A stretch of 64,000 bases of DNA from a virus, in the IMG/VR virus record IMGVR_UViG_3300025138_011172, positions 1 to 64,000 of that record. One strand, given 5' to 3'. How positions within the stretch are numbered: the first letter of the stretch is position 1; every line of letters begins with the position of its first letter. A program made the position numbers and the translations under genes. The notes beneath the pieces were generated by a model. That model was given only the letters and a program-made list of their open reading frames with translations. It was not told the origin of the DNA and made no database searches. Shown here one piece after another: positions 51,585 to 59,107 of this stretch.

Positions 51585-54395
51585 ATGAAAAAAATATTAT
51601 TTAGTTTTGTAACAGTTCTATGCTTATTTTCAACTGTTAATTTTTCACAAACTGTAGCACCAGTTACTTTCAGACTAGATCTAAATGATGTCATAAGTAA
51701 TGTACCTAATTCTGATTCAGCACAAGTATTTGTACAAACAAATGTTGCCAGTTGGGTTGATATACCAATGGAAGATATTGGTGGAAATGGTATATGGAGA
51801 AAAAATATCAATATAACCCACCCAGCAGGTCAAAATGTAGATGTATTTTATAGGTTTAAAGTAACATCATTTGGATCAAATGGGTTACCTTACATCTTAT
51901 GGGAAGGAGGACCTAATGCAGATACTAGTTGTTTAGCTGACCCAAATGATTATGGATTAGCAGGAGGATTGGTAAGAGAAGTACTAGTACCACAAGAATT
52001 AATTGATAATGGTACTTATGTTAACCCATCAGGAGAATTTAAGTTAACGCATTGTTTTAATATATGTGGTAATGCACCATGCCCACCAGAACCTTGTATT
52101 AATGGTTTAACTTCAACTAACGCCTATCAACAGTGTATTAATGGGGGAGCTCAAACTCTTATAGTTTTTGAATGGCAAACCGACTGCGAAATCCAGTCTG
52201 TTGAATATACTAATGCAGAAGGCGTTGGTCCATTTACATATCTAGTTAATTTTGATGCTTTAAATTTTGGGGTATTTGCGGGAACACTAAATATGCCACC
52301 AAATTGGTCAGTAGAACATCAATTAACAGTTAATTTTGTTGATGGAACACAATCTGCTCCTATTTTTTATACTCCACAACCATGTATTCCAGGTTGCATG
52401 GATCCTAATTCAATATCTTATAATCCATGGGCAACTAACGATGATGGCTCCTGTATCAGCAGTGGTAATAGCGGTGGTTGTGATACAAATGATTTTGAAA
52501 TAACAATATCAATAACTTTAGATAATTGGCCTGGAGAAACCTCTTGGACACTAGTGTCGTTATCCGATGGAGGAATTCCTATACAGATGCCACAAGGGGA
52601 ATATGACTTTGCAGATGTAGGTCAAACATATGATTATACAGTTTGTATTGATAGTTTAGGAGTCGAACTTATTATAAATGATTCATATGGTGATGGTTTA
52701 CAAGGAGGTAACACACCTGGAAATGTTATTATATATAACTGTGATGGCGATACCATATGGGAACTTCCTGCACCAAACTTTGGATCTGTAGCTTATTCAG
52801 GACCTGTACAGGGAAGTGCATGTAGTGGAACAACACCTGTTCTAGGATGTACAGATCCGATGTATCAAGAATTTGATCCTACAGCTAATATAGATGATGG
52901 AAGTTGTTTAACTTCTCACATATTTGGATGTACTGATCCAACATCATTTAACTATGATCCAGTTGCAACAATGCAAGAAATAATTCCTACATGCAACTAT
53001 GAGTTATGGATAGGAGATGCAGCTGCTGATGGTTGGGGCAATTCCTATATTGGTGTAATTCAAGGAACAAATCAATGGACATTTACAATTGGGCCTGGAT
53101 CTTATAATCAAACATTTCCAATAACATTAGACACAGATAAACCTATTGAAGTTTATTATTTTGAAGTAGCAGCACCACAACAATCAGCACAAGAAGTTGA
53201 ATTTCAAACATGGCATAATTCATTTAAACTAACTAATGCAGACGGAGTGGTATTAATACACGAAGGACAAAACCCATTTGCTAATAATGGACAAGGCGCT
53301 TTACAGCCATTTGAATCCCCATTTTATGAAAAATATCAAGCAATACCTTTTTGTGGAGATTTATGTATTCCTGTTATACTCGGATGTACTGATTCAACAT
53401 CATTGAATTATGATCCATTAGCTAACACAGATAATGGTACATGCATTCCAATAATATATGGTTGTACTAATAACTTAGCATTTAATTATGATTCAACAGC
53501 AACAGTAGATGATGGCTCTTGTATAGCAACAATATATGGGTGTACAGATTTAACTTCATTTAATTATAATCCATTAGCAAATGTTGATGACGGTTCTTGT
53601 ATATATTTTGGTTGCACTGATTTAACTGCATTAAATTATGATCCAAATGCTAATGTTGATAATGGTACTTGTATTTACCCAGTTTATGGTTGCACAGACC
53701 CAACTATGTTTAATTATGATCCTAATGCAAATGTAAATGATGGTAGTTGTGTACCTTTTATTTATGGTTGTATGGATCCAACTATGTTTAATTATAACTC
53801 AACTGCCAACACAGATAATGGATCATGTATACCTATAGTATTTGGGTGTATTGATTCAATCGCATTAAATTATGATCCAATGGCAAATACCGATAATGGA
53901 ACTTGTATTATACCAGTAATAGGTTGTACAGATCCAAATGCTTATAATTATGATCCTACAGCTAATGTAACAGATTCTACCTCTTGTTTATATGATGCAG
54001 GTTGTATTACAGGGCCAGGTAATCCTTATTGGCTAAATGATGATTGTTATGCTTGGGTAATTAGTATAGACCCTTATTGTTGTAATGTAGCTTGGGACAA
54101 CAATTGTCAAAATACTTATGATTATTGTGCTTCAAATAGTGGTTGGGTTGGAGTTGAAGATTTAGTTCAAGGTGGAGGTGTAGCTATTTATCCAAACCCT
54201 ACTACAGATAAATTAAATATAGTAAGTTCAAGATTAAATAATACATTTGTAACTATGTATTCAACATCGGGTCAAATAGTTATTAATGAAACTAATAATA
54301 GTGTTATTGATATAAGTCATTTAGAAAATGGAATATACTTTATGAATGTAAAAGTAGGAAAATTAACTTATATTAAAAAAGTAATTAAACAATAA
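51585..54395 (+). CDS. secreted Cys-rich repeat protein with T9SS C-terminal sorting domain
   Basis: A 936-residue protein from ATG 51585; an ATG 18 bases upstream would only add residues ahead of the signal peptide. The signal peptide is MKKILFSFVTVLCLFSTVNF. Then come a beta-sandwich region, two domains with DSYGDGLQGG/DAAADGWGNS, and about eleven repeats of the form GCTDPTSFNYDPLANVDDGSC, common in marine Bacteroidota surface proteins. The last roughly 70 residues (VAIYPNPTTDKLNIVSS ... NGIYFMNVKVGKLTYIKKV) are a type A T9SS sorting domain. It should be exported through the host T9SS. Very unusual in a phage. Confidence 0.85.
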   Translation: MKKILFSFVTVLCLFSTVNFSQTVAPVTFRLDLNDVISNVPNSDSAQVFVQTNVASWVDIPMEDIGGNGIWRKNINITHPAGQNVDVFYRFKVTSFGSNGLPYILWEGGPNADTSCLADPNDYGLAGGLVREVLVPQELIDNGTYVNPSGEFKLTHCFNICGNAPCPPEPCINGLTSTNAYQQCINGGAQTLIVFEWQTDCEIQSVEYTNAEGVGPFTYLVNFDALNFGVFAGTLNMPPNWSVEHQLTVNFVDGTQSAPIFYTPQPCIPGCMDPNSISYNPWATNDDGSCISSGNSGGCDTNDFEITISITLDNWPGETSWTLVSLSDGGIPIQMPQGEYDFADVGQTYDYTVCIDSLGVELIINDSYGDGLQGGNTPGNVIIYNCDGDTIWELPAPNFGSVAYSGPVQGSACSGTTPVLGCTDPMYQEFDPTANIDDGSCLTSHIFGCTDPTSFNYDPVATMQEIIPTCNYELWIGDAAADGWGNSYIGVIQGTNQWTFTIGPGSYNQTFPITLDTDKPIEVYYFEVAAPQQSAQEVEFQTWHNSFKLTNADGVVLIHEGQNPFANNGQGALQPFESPFYEKYQAIPFCGDLCIPVILGCTDSTSLNYDPLANTDNGTCIPIIYGCTNNLAFNYDSTATVDDGSCIATIYGCTDLTSFNYNPLANVDDGSCIYFGCTDLTALNYDPNANVDNGTCIYPVYGCTDPTMFNYDPNANVNDGSCVPFIYGCMDPTMFNYNSTANTDNGSCIPIVFGCIDSIALNYDPMANTDNGTCIIPVIGCTDPNAYNYDPTANVTDSTSCLYDAGCITGPGNPYWLNDDCYAWVISIDPYCCNVAWDNNCQNTYDYCASNSGWVGVEDLVQGGGVAIYPNPTTDKLNIVSSRLNNTFVTMYSTSGQIVINETNNSVIDISHLENGIYFMNVKVGKLTYIKKVIKQ
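52396..53992 (+). repeat. eleven GCTD...NYDP...DDGSC coding repeats
   Basis: Protein repeats of about 21 core residues, one near 52396-52455 and ten between about 52846 and 53992. The final eight are nearly continuous from about 53382. Each has two conserved Cys, a NYDP core and a D(D/N)G(S/T)C end, perhaps a Ca-binding and disulfide-bonded unit. Confidence 0.8.
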
Positions 54396-55477
54396 TGAAA
54401 AGAATATTATATATATTAATATTAATACCATCTTTAATATTTGGACAAGAAATAGAAAAGAAGCCATTTGAAGATTTTAATAAAAAATTTAAAAAGGCAA
54501 TTAAGTTTGCTACTTTCTATGGAGCAGTAAATGGAAATAATAGTATTGCTGATGTAGACATATATTCAGTTAATACAGGCCAATTACAAAATAGTACGAT
54601 TAAAACCCCATTTGATTATTCAGTTGTATTAGGTGTTAGAAAAATAGCTAGATTTGGATATGAAAATAGAGCAAATGTGTTTTATAATGGTACAGAACAT
54701 TCATATGCTGATGCAGCTACAGTAGGTAAAGTATCTGGATTTGAATTTTTATTTGAAGTAGATTATAAAAGAAGATTTGGTAATTCATTTTTAGACCAAC
54801 AACATTTTTTAAGATATGTAGCTGATAAATGGATAATTAAAACAGAATATGTACAACAAGGATTTGCTGATATAAAATACTTTGAGTCATCCCAAAGGTA
54901 TAGACATAAAATGGGAAAGAAATTTTCATGGAATGTTGGTATAGTTCAAAGAATATCTGAACCCTATGGTTATAACCCACTTGAAGAATTTATACTACCA
55001 AATGGTAGTTTACATTATACTTCATTAGCATTACAAGAGGGATACAATATAGAATTTTTACCAAATGGAGAAACTAATTATCTAAACCCAGAGGGAAATG
55101 TAGTTGCAAATAATTCTATAATATGGGAAGAAGTAATAATTCCCCAAGTATTATCTGATTATGTAAGACGTAAAAAGGAAGAAATACCACAACAATGGAA
55201 TCATTCTTTTGTATTAGGGTATGATTTTTATCATTATACTAAAACATTCTGGATACATTCTTGGGCTAGTGTTATGCCATTTCATTTAGAAACAGGAACT
55301 TACGCTTATCATAAATTTATAGCACCCAAGCAAACATGGGTTGATTTAGGGGCAGGTTTTATCTTAGGATATAAATTTAATAAACATCTTGGGGTATTTA
55401 TGGAAGGTAAATATAATAAATATTGGAATAGGCAATGGCACGATTTTAGTGTTGGATTAAACTATATAATTTTCTAA
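54395..55477 (+). CDS. predicted outer-membrane beta-barrel protein
   Basis: A 360-residue protein with a signal peptide (LYILILIPSLIFGQ) and a sequence of alternating aromatic/hydrophobic strands (FEFLFEVDYKRRF, SFVLGYDFYHYTKTFWIHSW, HLGVFMEGKYNKYW), ending in aromatic Phe (SVGLNYIIF), the usual barrel-insertion signal. It shares one base with the T9SS gene stop, so the pair is co-translated. It could anchor or export the T9SS protein, or block receptors. Not clearly PorP/SprF. Confidence 0.7.
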   Translation: MKRILYILILIPSLIFGQEIEKKPFEDFNKKFKKAIKFATFYGAVNGNNSIADVDIYSVNTGQLQNSTIKTPFDYSVVLGVRKIARFGYENRANVFYNGTEHSYADAATVGKVSGFEFLFEVDYKRRFGNSFLDQQHFLRYVADKWIIKTEYVQQGFADIKYFESSQRYRHKMGKKFSWNVGIVQRISEPYGYNPLEEFILPNGSLHYTSLALQEGYNIEFLPNGETNYLNPEGNVVANNSIIWEEVIIPQVLSDYVRRKKEEIPQQWNHSFVLGYDFYHYTKTFWIHSWASVMPFHLETGTYAYHKFIAPKQTWVDLGAGFILGYKFNKHLGVFMEGKYNKYWNRQWHDFSVGLNYIIF

Positions 55478-55487
55478 AGAACTAGTA

Positions 55488-55781
55488 ATGGCTAAAGAGT
55501 TAAATGAAGATACAGGTTTTAAAGTAAGTATCAAAACCTTAGTTGGGATAGGAGCAGCAATGGCTACAGTAATTAGTATGTGGTTTGTATTACAATCGGA
55601 TATAGCTGAAGCAAAAGAACTTCCTATACCACCCCCACCAGATGTAACTCGAATGGAGTTTGATATGAAGGATCAATTAATACGTCAAACTATTATGTCA
55701 ACCCAACAAACGGTTGATAAATTAGAAGAAAATATGAAGCGTATTGAGGAAAAGTTAGATAGGTTAATCGAAAAAAGATAA
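55488..55781 (+). CDS. membrane-anchored coiled-coil protein (holin/spanin-like)
   Basis: Ninety-seven residues. One membrane segment (TLVGIGAAMATVISMWFVL), a proline linker (LPIPPPPDV) and a C-terminal coiled coil (TVDKLEENMKRIEEKLDRLI). Similar layout to the 51347 product. Could serve in lysis or as a membrane scaffold. Confidence 0.55.
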   Translation: MAKELNEDTGFKVSIKTLVGIGAAMATVISMWFVLQSDIAEAKELPIPPPPDVTRMEFDMKDQLIRQTIMSTQQTVDKLEENMKRIEEKLDRLIEKR

Positions 55782-55782
55782 T

Positions 55783-56109
55783 ATGAAAAAGATATTAACA
55801 TTAATCATTTTATTATTTACCCTAAGTGTTACATCACAAATCCAAGTAATACAATTTAATGCTAATTGGAATACAGCTAATGGGGTTAAATGGTTAGACC
55901 AATTAACAGATTGTAAAGTTAAAGAAATTTGTATAGTAGCAGATAAAAATGCTCAATCAAAATATAAAATAGTAGTAGTACCAACAATTATTGTTTTGAA
56001 TCATGGTGAAGAAGTAAAACGTTACCAAGCAAATATCATGATGAAAATGGAAGCTAAATTAGAAGATATACAAAATTTAGTAGATGAAACAGTAATGGAA
56101 TCTTTTTAA
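55783..56109 (+). CDS. exported thioredoxin-like protein lacking CxxC
   Basis: A 108-residue protein with a signal peptide (LTLIILLFTLSVTSQ). The mature part resembles a thioredoxin fold: strand IQVIQFNANWN where the WCxxC would be, then KYKIVVVPTIIVLNHGEEVK with the cis-proline (VPT) and following strand. The two active-site cysteines are absent (NANWNTANG), so it is not a redox enzyme; perhaps a binding protein. Confidence 0.55.
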   Translation: MKKILTLIILLFTLSVTSQIQVIQFNANWNTANGVKWLDQLTDCKVKEICIVADKNAQSKYKIVVVPTIIVLNHGEEVKRYQANIMMKMEAKLEDIQNLVDETVMESF

Positions 56110-56155
56110 ATTATAAGTGAGATATAAGATAACAACATATTGAAGGTGTGCACAT

Positions 56156-56248
56156 AAAGGAATAGACAAAGGGGCAGTTAACCCCTGGTAGGACCTTGAA
56201 AAGCCATTGAAGATTGAAGCTCTTAACTACAGTTCTATTCCTTTTTTT
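56156..56248 (+). ncRNA. candidate structured non-coding RNA with closing stem and pseudoknot
   Basis: A 190-base gap between genes holds this element. AAAGGAATAGA (56156-56166) is perfectly complementary over 11 bases to TCTATTCCTTT (56234-56244), followed by T residues. Inside, GGGG (56171-56174) and CCCC (56182-56185) form a hairpin whose loop AGTTAA (56176-56181) is complementary to TTAACT (56223-56228), allowing a pseudoknot. It fits no tRNA cloverleaf and no riboswitch I recognise. No clear promoter was found. It may be a free sRNA or a cis element of the 56301 gene. Confidence 0.65.
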
Positions 56249-56255
56249 AAAAAAA

Positions 56256-56287
56256 CTTGATATTTTTATAAAAGTTTATTATATTCC
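56256..56287 (+). promoter_or_regulatory. promoter (CTTGA ... TTATTATATTCC)
   Basis: CTTGA at 56256 and TATATTCC at 56280-56287, with the usual 20-base offset, 14 bases before the ATG at 56301. Lies just after the structured RNA terminator, so the next gene has its own start. Confidence 0.5.
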
Positions 56288-56300
56288 AAGTAAAAATAAT

Positions 56301-56510
56301 ATGAAAAACATTTCTTCCTCTATAGAAGATGAAAAATATTTTTGTATGCTTAATAGATTAAATGGTTTTGATTTAATCAAACATGAACAATCAAAACAAA
56401 TAGAATTAGGTATTGCAGAAGCTAATAATAATCTTATTTTATCCAAAAATCTAGAAAAACAATTAATGTTTATTGATGCTATTTTAGAAGTAAGATCTAT
56501 AAAAAATTAA
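56301..56510 (+). CDS. small hypothetical protein
   Basis: Sixty-nine residues; ATG 56301 chosen because an upstream in-frame ATG at 56214 would read through the structured RNA and promoter. ISSSIEDEKYFCMLNRLNGF then a helical half. Function unknown. Confidence 0.6.
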   Translation: MKNISSSIEDEKYFCMLNRLNGFDLIKHEQSKQIELGIAEANNNLILSKNLEKQLMFIDAILEVRSIKN

Positions 56511-56528
56511 TAGAATTAATAAAAATAA

Positions 56529-56560
56529 TTTGGCTTTTTAAATAATTTTTCGTATATTCC
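56529..56560 (+). promoter_or_regulatory. promoter (TTTGGCTTTT ... TTCGTATATTCC)
   Basis: TTTGGC at 56529 and TTCGTATATTCC at 56549-56560; drives the gene at 56575. Confidence 0.8.
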
Positions 56561-56574
56561 GGTAAATTAAAAAT

Positions 56575-56904
56575 ATGAAAAAAATTACTACCTCACGTTC
56601 TTTTTATAAAGAATTAGTTAATAAATTCCCGAAAGTTAAACCAACAGTTATGCCTAGACTTTTATTAGAAATAGCTGAAGGGATGGATAAACAGGGATTA
56701 ATTGCATTTAAAGAAGTTTCAAAACCTAATCTTATGGATTTGGGTCATTTAGATGAAGTAGAGTATAAAATGCAGGCTTATGCCTTATCTCCTACTGAAA
56801 TTGAAAATGCAAGAAATTTAATAGCAGCAGTAAAAACATTACTCCCTGAAAACCATAGAGTGTTAGCTGAAAAATTAGAAAGTATACTTTTAATTAATCA
56901 GTAA
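56575..56904 (+). CDS. hypothetical helical protein
   Basis: A 109-residue protein, helical and leucine-rich (TVMPRLLLEIAEGMDKQGLI, IENARNLIAAVKTLLPENHR). Well placed after a consensus promoter. No family recognised. Confidence 0.65.
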   Translation: MKKITTSRSFYKELVNKFPKVKPTVMPRLLLEIAEGMDKQGLIAFKEVSKPNLMDLGHLDEVEYKMQAYALSPTEIENARNLIAAVKTLLPENHRVLAEKLESILLINQ

Positions 56905-56908
56905 AGTT

Positions 56909-57109
56909 ATGGCAAAATTAAGAAAAATGGTTACTTACACTGATTACAGATGGGAAGAAACCGAGGATTTAACTCCTGAACAAATTAAAAAATGGAAATC
57001 TGAAGATGAAGATCTTCAAGAAGAAGTATTAGAAGAAGTAGAATTTGACTTGTCACATGATAAAGTTTTAGAAGATCATGATTGGCCTGAGTTAATAGAG
57101 GATGAATAA
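56909..57109 (+). CDS. small strongly acidic protein
   Basis: Sixty-six residues; after a basic N-terminal ten residues it is dominated by Glu and Asp (EDEDLQEEVLEEVEFD). Such acidic phage proteins can mimic DNA or bind basic host factors. Eight-base overlap with the next gene. Confidence 0.6.
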   Translation: MAKLRKMVTYTDYRWEETEDLTPEQIKKWKSEDEDLQEEVLEEVEFDLSHDKVLEDHDWPELIEDE

Positions 57110-57293
57110 TTTTATCAAATTTACTTTAATATGGATAAGTCAAAATTTAGCTATACCATTTTGGATAGTAGGACACATCCATTTATCAATAAATGTGTAT
57201 AAAGATATACATGAGTTAGGAGCATCAGTAGGAATGAATCTTATAGTATTAATAGGATTTATATTAGATTATAAACAACAAAATAAAAAATAA
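57102..57293 (+). CDS. small two-segment membrane protein
   Basis: Sixty-three residues with two hydrophobic stretches (FIKFTLIWISQNLAIPFWIV and LGASVGMNLIVLIGFIL) and a basic C-terminus. Unknown function. Confidence 0.55.
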   Translation: MNNFIKFTLIWISQNLAIPFWIVGHIHLSINVYKDIHELGASVGMNLIVLIGFILDYKQQNKK

Positions 57294-57296
57294 GTT

Positions 57297-57596
57297 ATGG
57301 CAAGAAAAGGAAGACCCTCAGGTAGTGTAACAAGAACATGTTTAATAAAAGATAAATTAATATTACCATATGAGATTCATATTGATGAAACAACAGGTTC
57401 ATATTTAAAAGTAGTAGCAGAATCACAATCAACAGTTGGTTATTATGCTTCATTAGCTCATTTAATAAAAAGTATTTCAAAAGAAAAACATGTACCTCAA
57501 GGTGCTAATGGTAAAGTTTATTCATTAAATGAATATGTTAATGCAATGTCTAAATTAGAAAAATCAATGAATGAATTACTTTCGCCTTCTTTGTAA
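57297..57596 (+). CDS. small AT-hook-like protein
   Basis: Ninety-nine residues. The N-terminus MARKGRPSGSVTRT carries an AT-hook-like GRP core for the DNA minor groove. The remainder is mixed alpha/beta (YEIHIDETTGSYLKVVAESQ). May be a DNA-binding accessory factor. Confidence 0.6.
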   Translation: MARKGRPSGSVTRTCLIKDKLILPYEIHIDETTGSYLKVVAESQSTVGYYASLAHLIKSISKEKHVPQGANGKVYSLNEYVNAMSKLEKSMNELLSPSL

Positions 57597-57612
57597 GGCT
57601 TCCGGTGGAGTG

Positions 57613-57645
57613 CTTGGATACCACAGATCTTGTTCGTATATTTAC
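57613..57645 (+). promoter_or_regulatory. promoter (CTTGGATACC ... TTCGTATATTTAC)
   Basis: TTGGATACC at 57614-57622 and TTCGTATATTTAC at 57633-57645, driving the DUF932 gene. Confidence 0.85.
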
Positions 57646-57656
57646 GGCATAAGAAA

Positions 57657-57673
57657 GTTAAGAAATACTTAAC
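57657..57673 (+). other. 5' leader hairpin of the DUF932 gene
   Basis: GTTAAG at 57657-57662 and CTTAAC at 57668-57673 around a five-base loop, matching the leader hairpin at 47860. Lies about 12 bases after the -7 box. Confidence 0.4.
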
Positions 57674-57699
57674 AAGTTATAATTAAATAAATAAAAGTT

Positions 57700-58506
57700 A
57701 TGTTAGATTTAGAAAAAAGTGAATTTTTAAATGATGCTCAAATTGCAGAGCAAGCTCCATGTGTATTCAATGAAAGCCCAAGTGCTGAAGTTTCAAAACA
57801 TTATACACACATTCCTACTAGTAAAGTAATTAACGATATGAGAACATTAGGTTGGGATGTTGTTGATGCTAAAGAAGTTAAAGCAAGAAAAAATAGTACT
57901 AAAGGTTTCCAAAAACACCTAGTAGTATTTAGAAATCCAGATGTTATTATTAATGGTAAAGATGGAGATACAGTTTTCCCACAAGTATTACTTACTAATA
58001 GCCATGATGGTAAAAATGCATTTACATTTACCGCTGGATTATTTAGAATGATTTGCGAAAACGGTTTAGTTATATCAACTTCAACATTTGAAGATGTCAA
58101 AATGAGACATATGGGTTATTCATTTGAGGAATTACAGGTTAAAATTAAAGAAATGGTTGAAAAATTACCTTTAACTGTTGAATCAATGAATAAAATGCAA
58201 GCAACCGAAATTGGTGAGAATCAAGCAGTTGAATTTGCTAAAAAAGCTCTTAGTACTAGATTCCCAGAAAAGGAATTAAAGAGAATTAAGATTGATTTTA
58301 ATCAATTACTTACACCTACTAGAGATGAAGATTGTGGATCTGATCTTTGGAGTAGATTTAATGTAGTTCAAGAAAAAATTATTAGTGGTGATTTTACTTA
58401 CATTGCAGGTGGTAAAGTAAGAAAAGCTAGAGAAATTAAAAATTTCAAGCAAGATCAAAAGATTAATAAAGATTTATTTGAATTAGCGTTAGAATATGCA
58501 AATTAA
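57700..58506 (+). CDS. DUF932 phage/plasmid-like protein
   Basis: A 268-residue protein. SKVINDMRTLGWDVVDAKEV, QKHLVVFRNPDVIINGKDGD, QVLLTNSHDGKNAFTFTAGL and FRMICENGLVIS match the DUF932 family found in phages and plasmids. Its role is unknown, perhaps in DNA processing or anti-defence. It has a strong promoter and leader hairpin, suggesting high early expression. Confidence 0.82.
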   Translation: MLDLEKSEFLNDAQIAEQAPCVFNESPSAEVSKHYTHIPTSKVINDMRTLGWDVVDAKEVKARKNSTKGFQKHLVVFRNPDVIINGKDGDTVFPQVLLTNSHDGKNAFTFTAGLFRMICENGLVISTSTFEDVKMRHMGYSFEELQVKIKEMVEKLPLTVESMNKMQATEIGENQAVEFAKKALSTRFPEKELKRIKIDFNQLLTPTRDEDCGSDLWSRFNVVQEKIISGDFTYIAGGKVRKAREIKNFKQDQKINKDLFELALEYAN

Positions 58507-58522
58507 TTTAAAGGCTTATGCG

Positions 58523-58548
58523 CAGAGGCTTGGTTACCTGAGCCTCTG
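58523..58548 (+). other. perfect 8-base inverted repeat overlapping a promoter
   Basis: CAGAGGCT at 58523-58530 and AGCCTCTG at 58541-58548 with a ten-base spacer that holds the TTGGTTACC box of the next promoter. It could be a weak terminator for the DUF932 transcript, an operator, or both. Confidence 0.6.
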
Positions 58549-58560
58549 TTCGTATATTTA
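58529..58560 (+). promoter_or_regulatory. promoter inside the inverted repeat (CTTGGTTACC ... TTCGTATATTTA)
   Basis: TTGGTTACC at 58530-58538 and TTCGTATATTTA at 58549-58560; standard offset. The upstream box lies in the spacer and left arm of the palindrome. Confidence 0.85.
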
Positions 58561-58587
58561 TGACATAAGAAATTAAAAATAAAGGTT

Positions 58588-58719
58588 ATGAAAAAAGTTT
58601 TAAAATACATCAATAATAATATAGTAGAATTAGTAGCACTTAGAGATATAGCTATACTTGCTGTTATGTTAGTTGCGGCATGGGAATTAATTAAATTTTT
58701 AATTATAAATGTAGCATAA
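58588..58719 (+). CDS. small single-pass membrane protein
   Basis: Forty-three residues (ATG 58588 in AAAGGTTATG context). One membrane segment IAILAVMLVAAWELIKFLII. Stop overlaps the next start (TAATG). Confidence 0.6.
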   Translation: MKKVLKYINNNIVELVALRDIAILAVMLVAAWELIKFLIINVA

Positions 58720-59096
58720 TGAATAAAGAAGAAATTTTAAATATAGCAAACGAAGTCTATCCTAAAATAGTAAAACATTTTGGTAAAGGTGAAAAATCAA
58801 TCCCAGAGATAAAGATATATAGAAATGTTTTTGTTGCTTTAACTGGAGATGAAGATGCAGAAGGTGAAGATACACCAACTGGTAGATATGATAGAGAAAG
58901 TAATGAAATACAAATATTTTCAGATTATATTCCAAATAAAGAAGAAGTAATTAGAAATCTAATTCATGAATATACTCATTATAAACAACCAGATGGTATA
59001 GATAAATGGTATTATGATAGAGGTTATACTTACAAAAGTAACCCTGCTGAATTAGAAGCAATAGATGCAGAGGATGACTGGAAGTTATTTTCTTAA
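58719..59096 (+). CDS. zincin-like metalloprotease-fold protein
   Basis: A 125-residue protein with the zinc-protease motif LIHEYTHYKQ (HEYTH at 83-87) and a downstream NPAELEAIDAEDD that could supply the third ligand. No signal peptide, so it acts in the cytoplasm. Small HExxH proteins occur in phages as putative anti-host factors or prohead-like enzymes; exact role unknown. Confidence 0.7.
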   Translation: MNKEEILNIANEVYPKIVKHFGKGEKSIPEIKIYRNVFVALTGDEDAEGEDTPTGRYDRESNEIQIFSDYIPNKEEVIRNLIHEYTHYKQPDGIDKWYYDRGYTYKSNPAELEAIDAEDDWKLFS

Positions 59097-59107
59097 TATT
59101 TATAAGC

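Noticed and set aside
54395-55477. PorP/SprF component of the T9SS
   Set aside because: It is a plausible outer-membrane barrel next to a T9SS substrate, but the usual PorP/SprF N-terminal pattern after the signal peptide is not seen.
56159-56241. tRNA gene (7-bp acceptor-like stem GGAATAG/CTATTCC)
   Set aside because: No D, anticodon or T arm can be drawn and a T-tract follows directly; it is better explained as a structured RNA ending in a terminator.
2003-59104. TATTTATA as a T4-type late promoter
   Set aside because: The T4 late box is TATAAATA on the sense strand, whereas this is its reverse complement, and the 8-mer is expected dozens of times by chance in DNA this A+T-rich.
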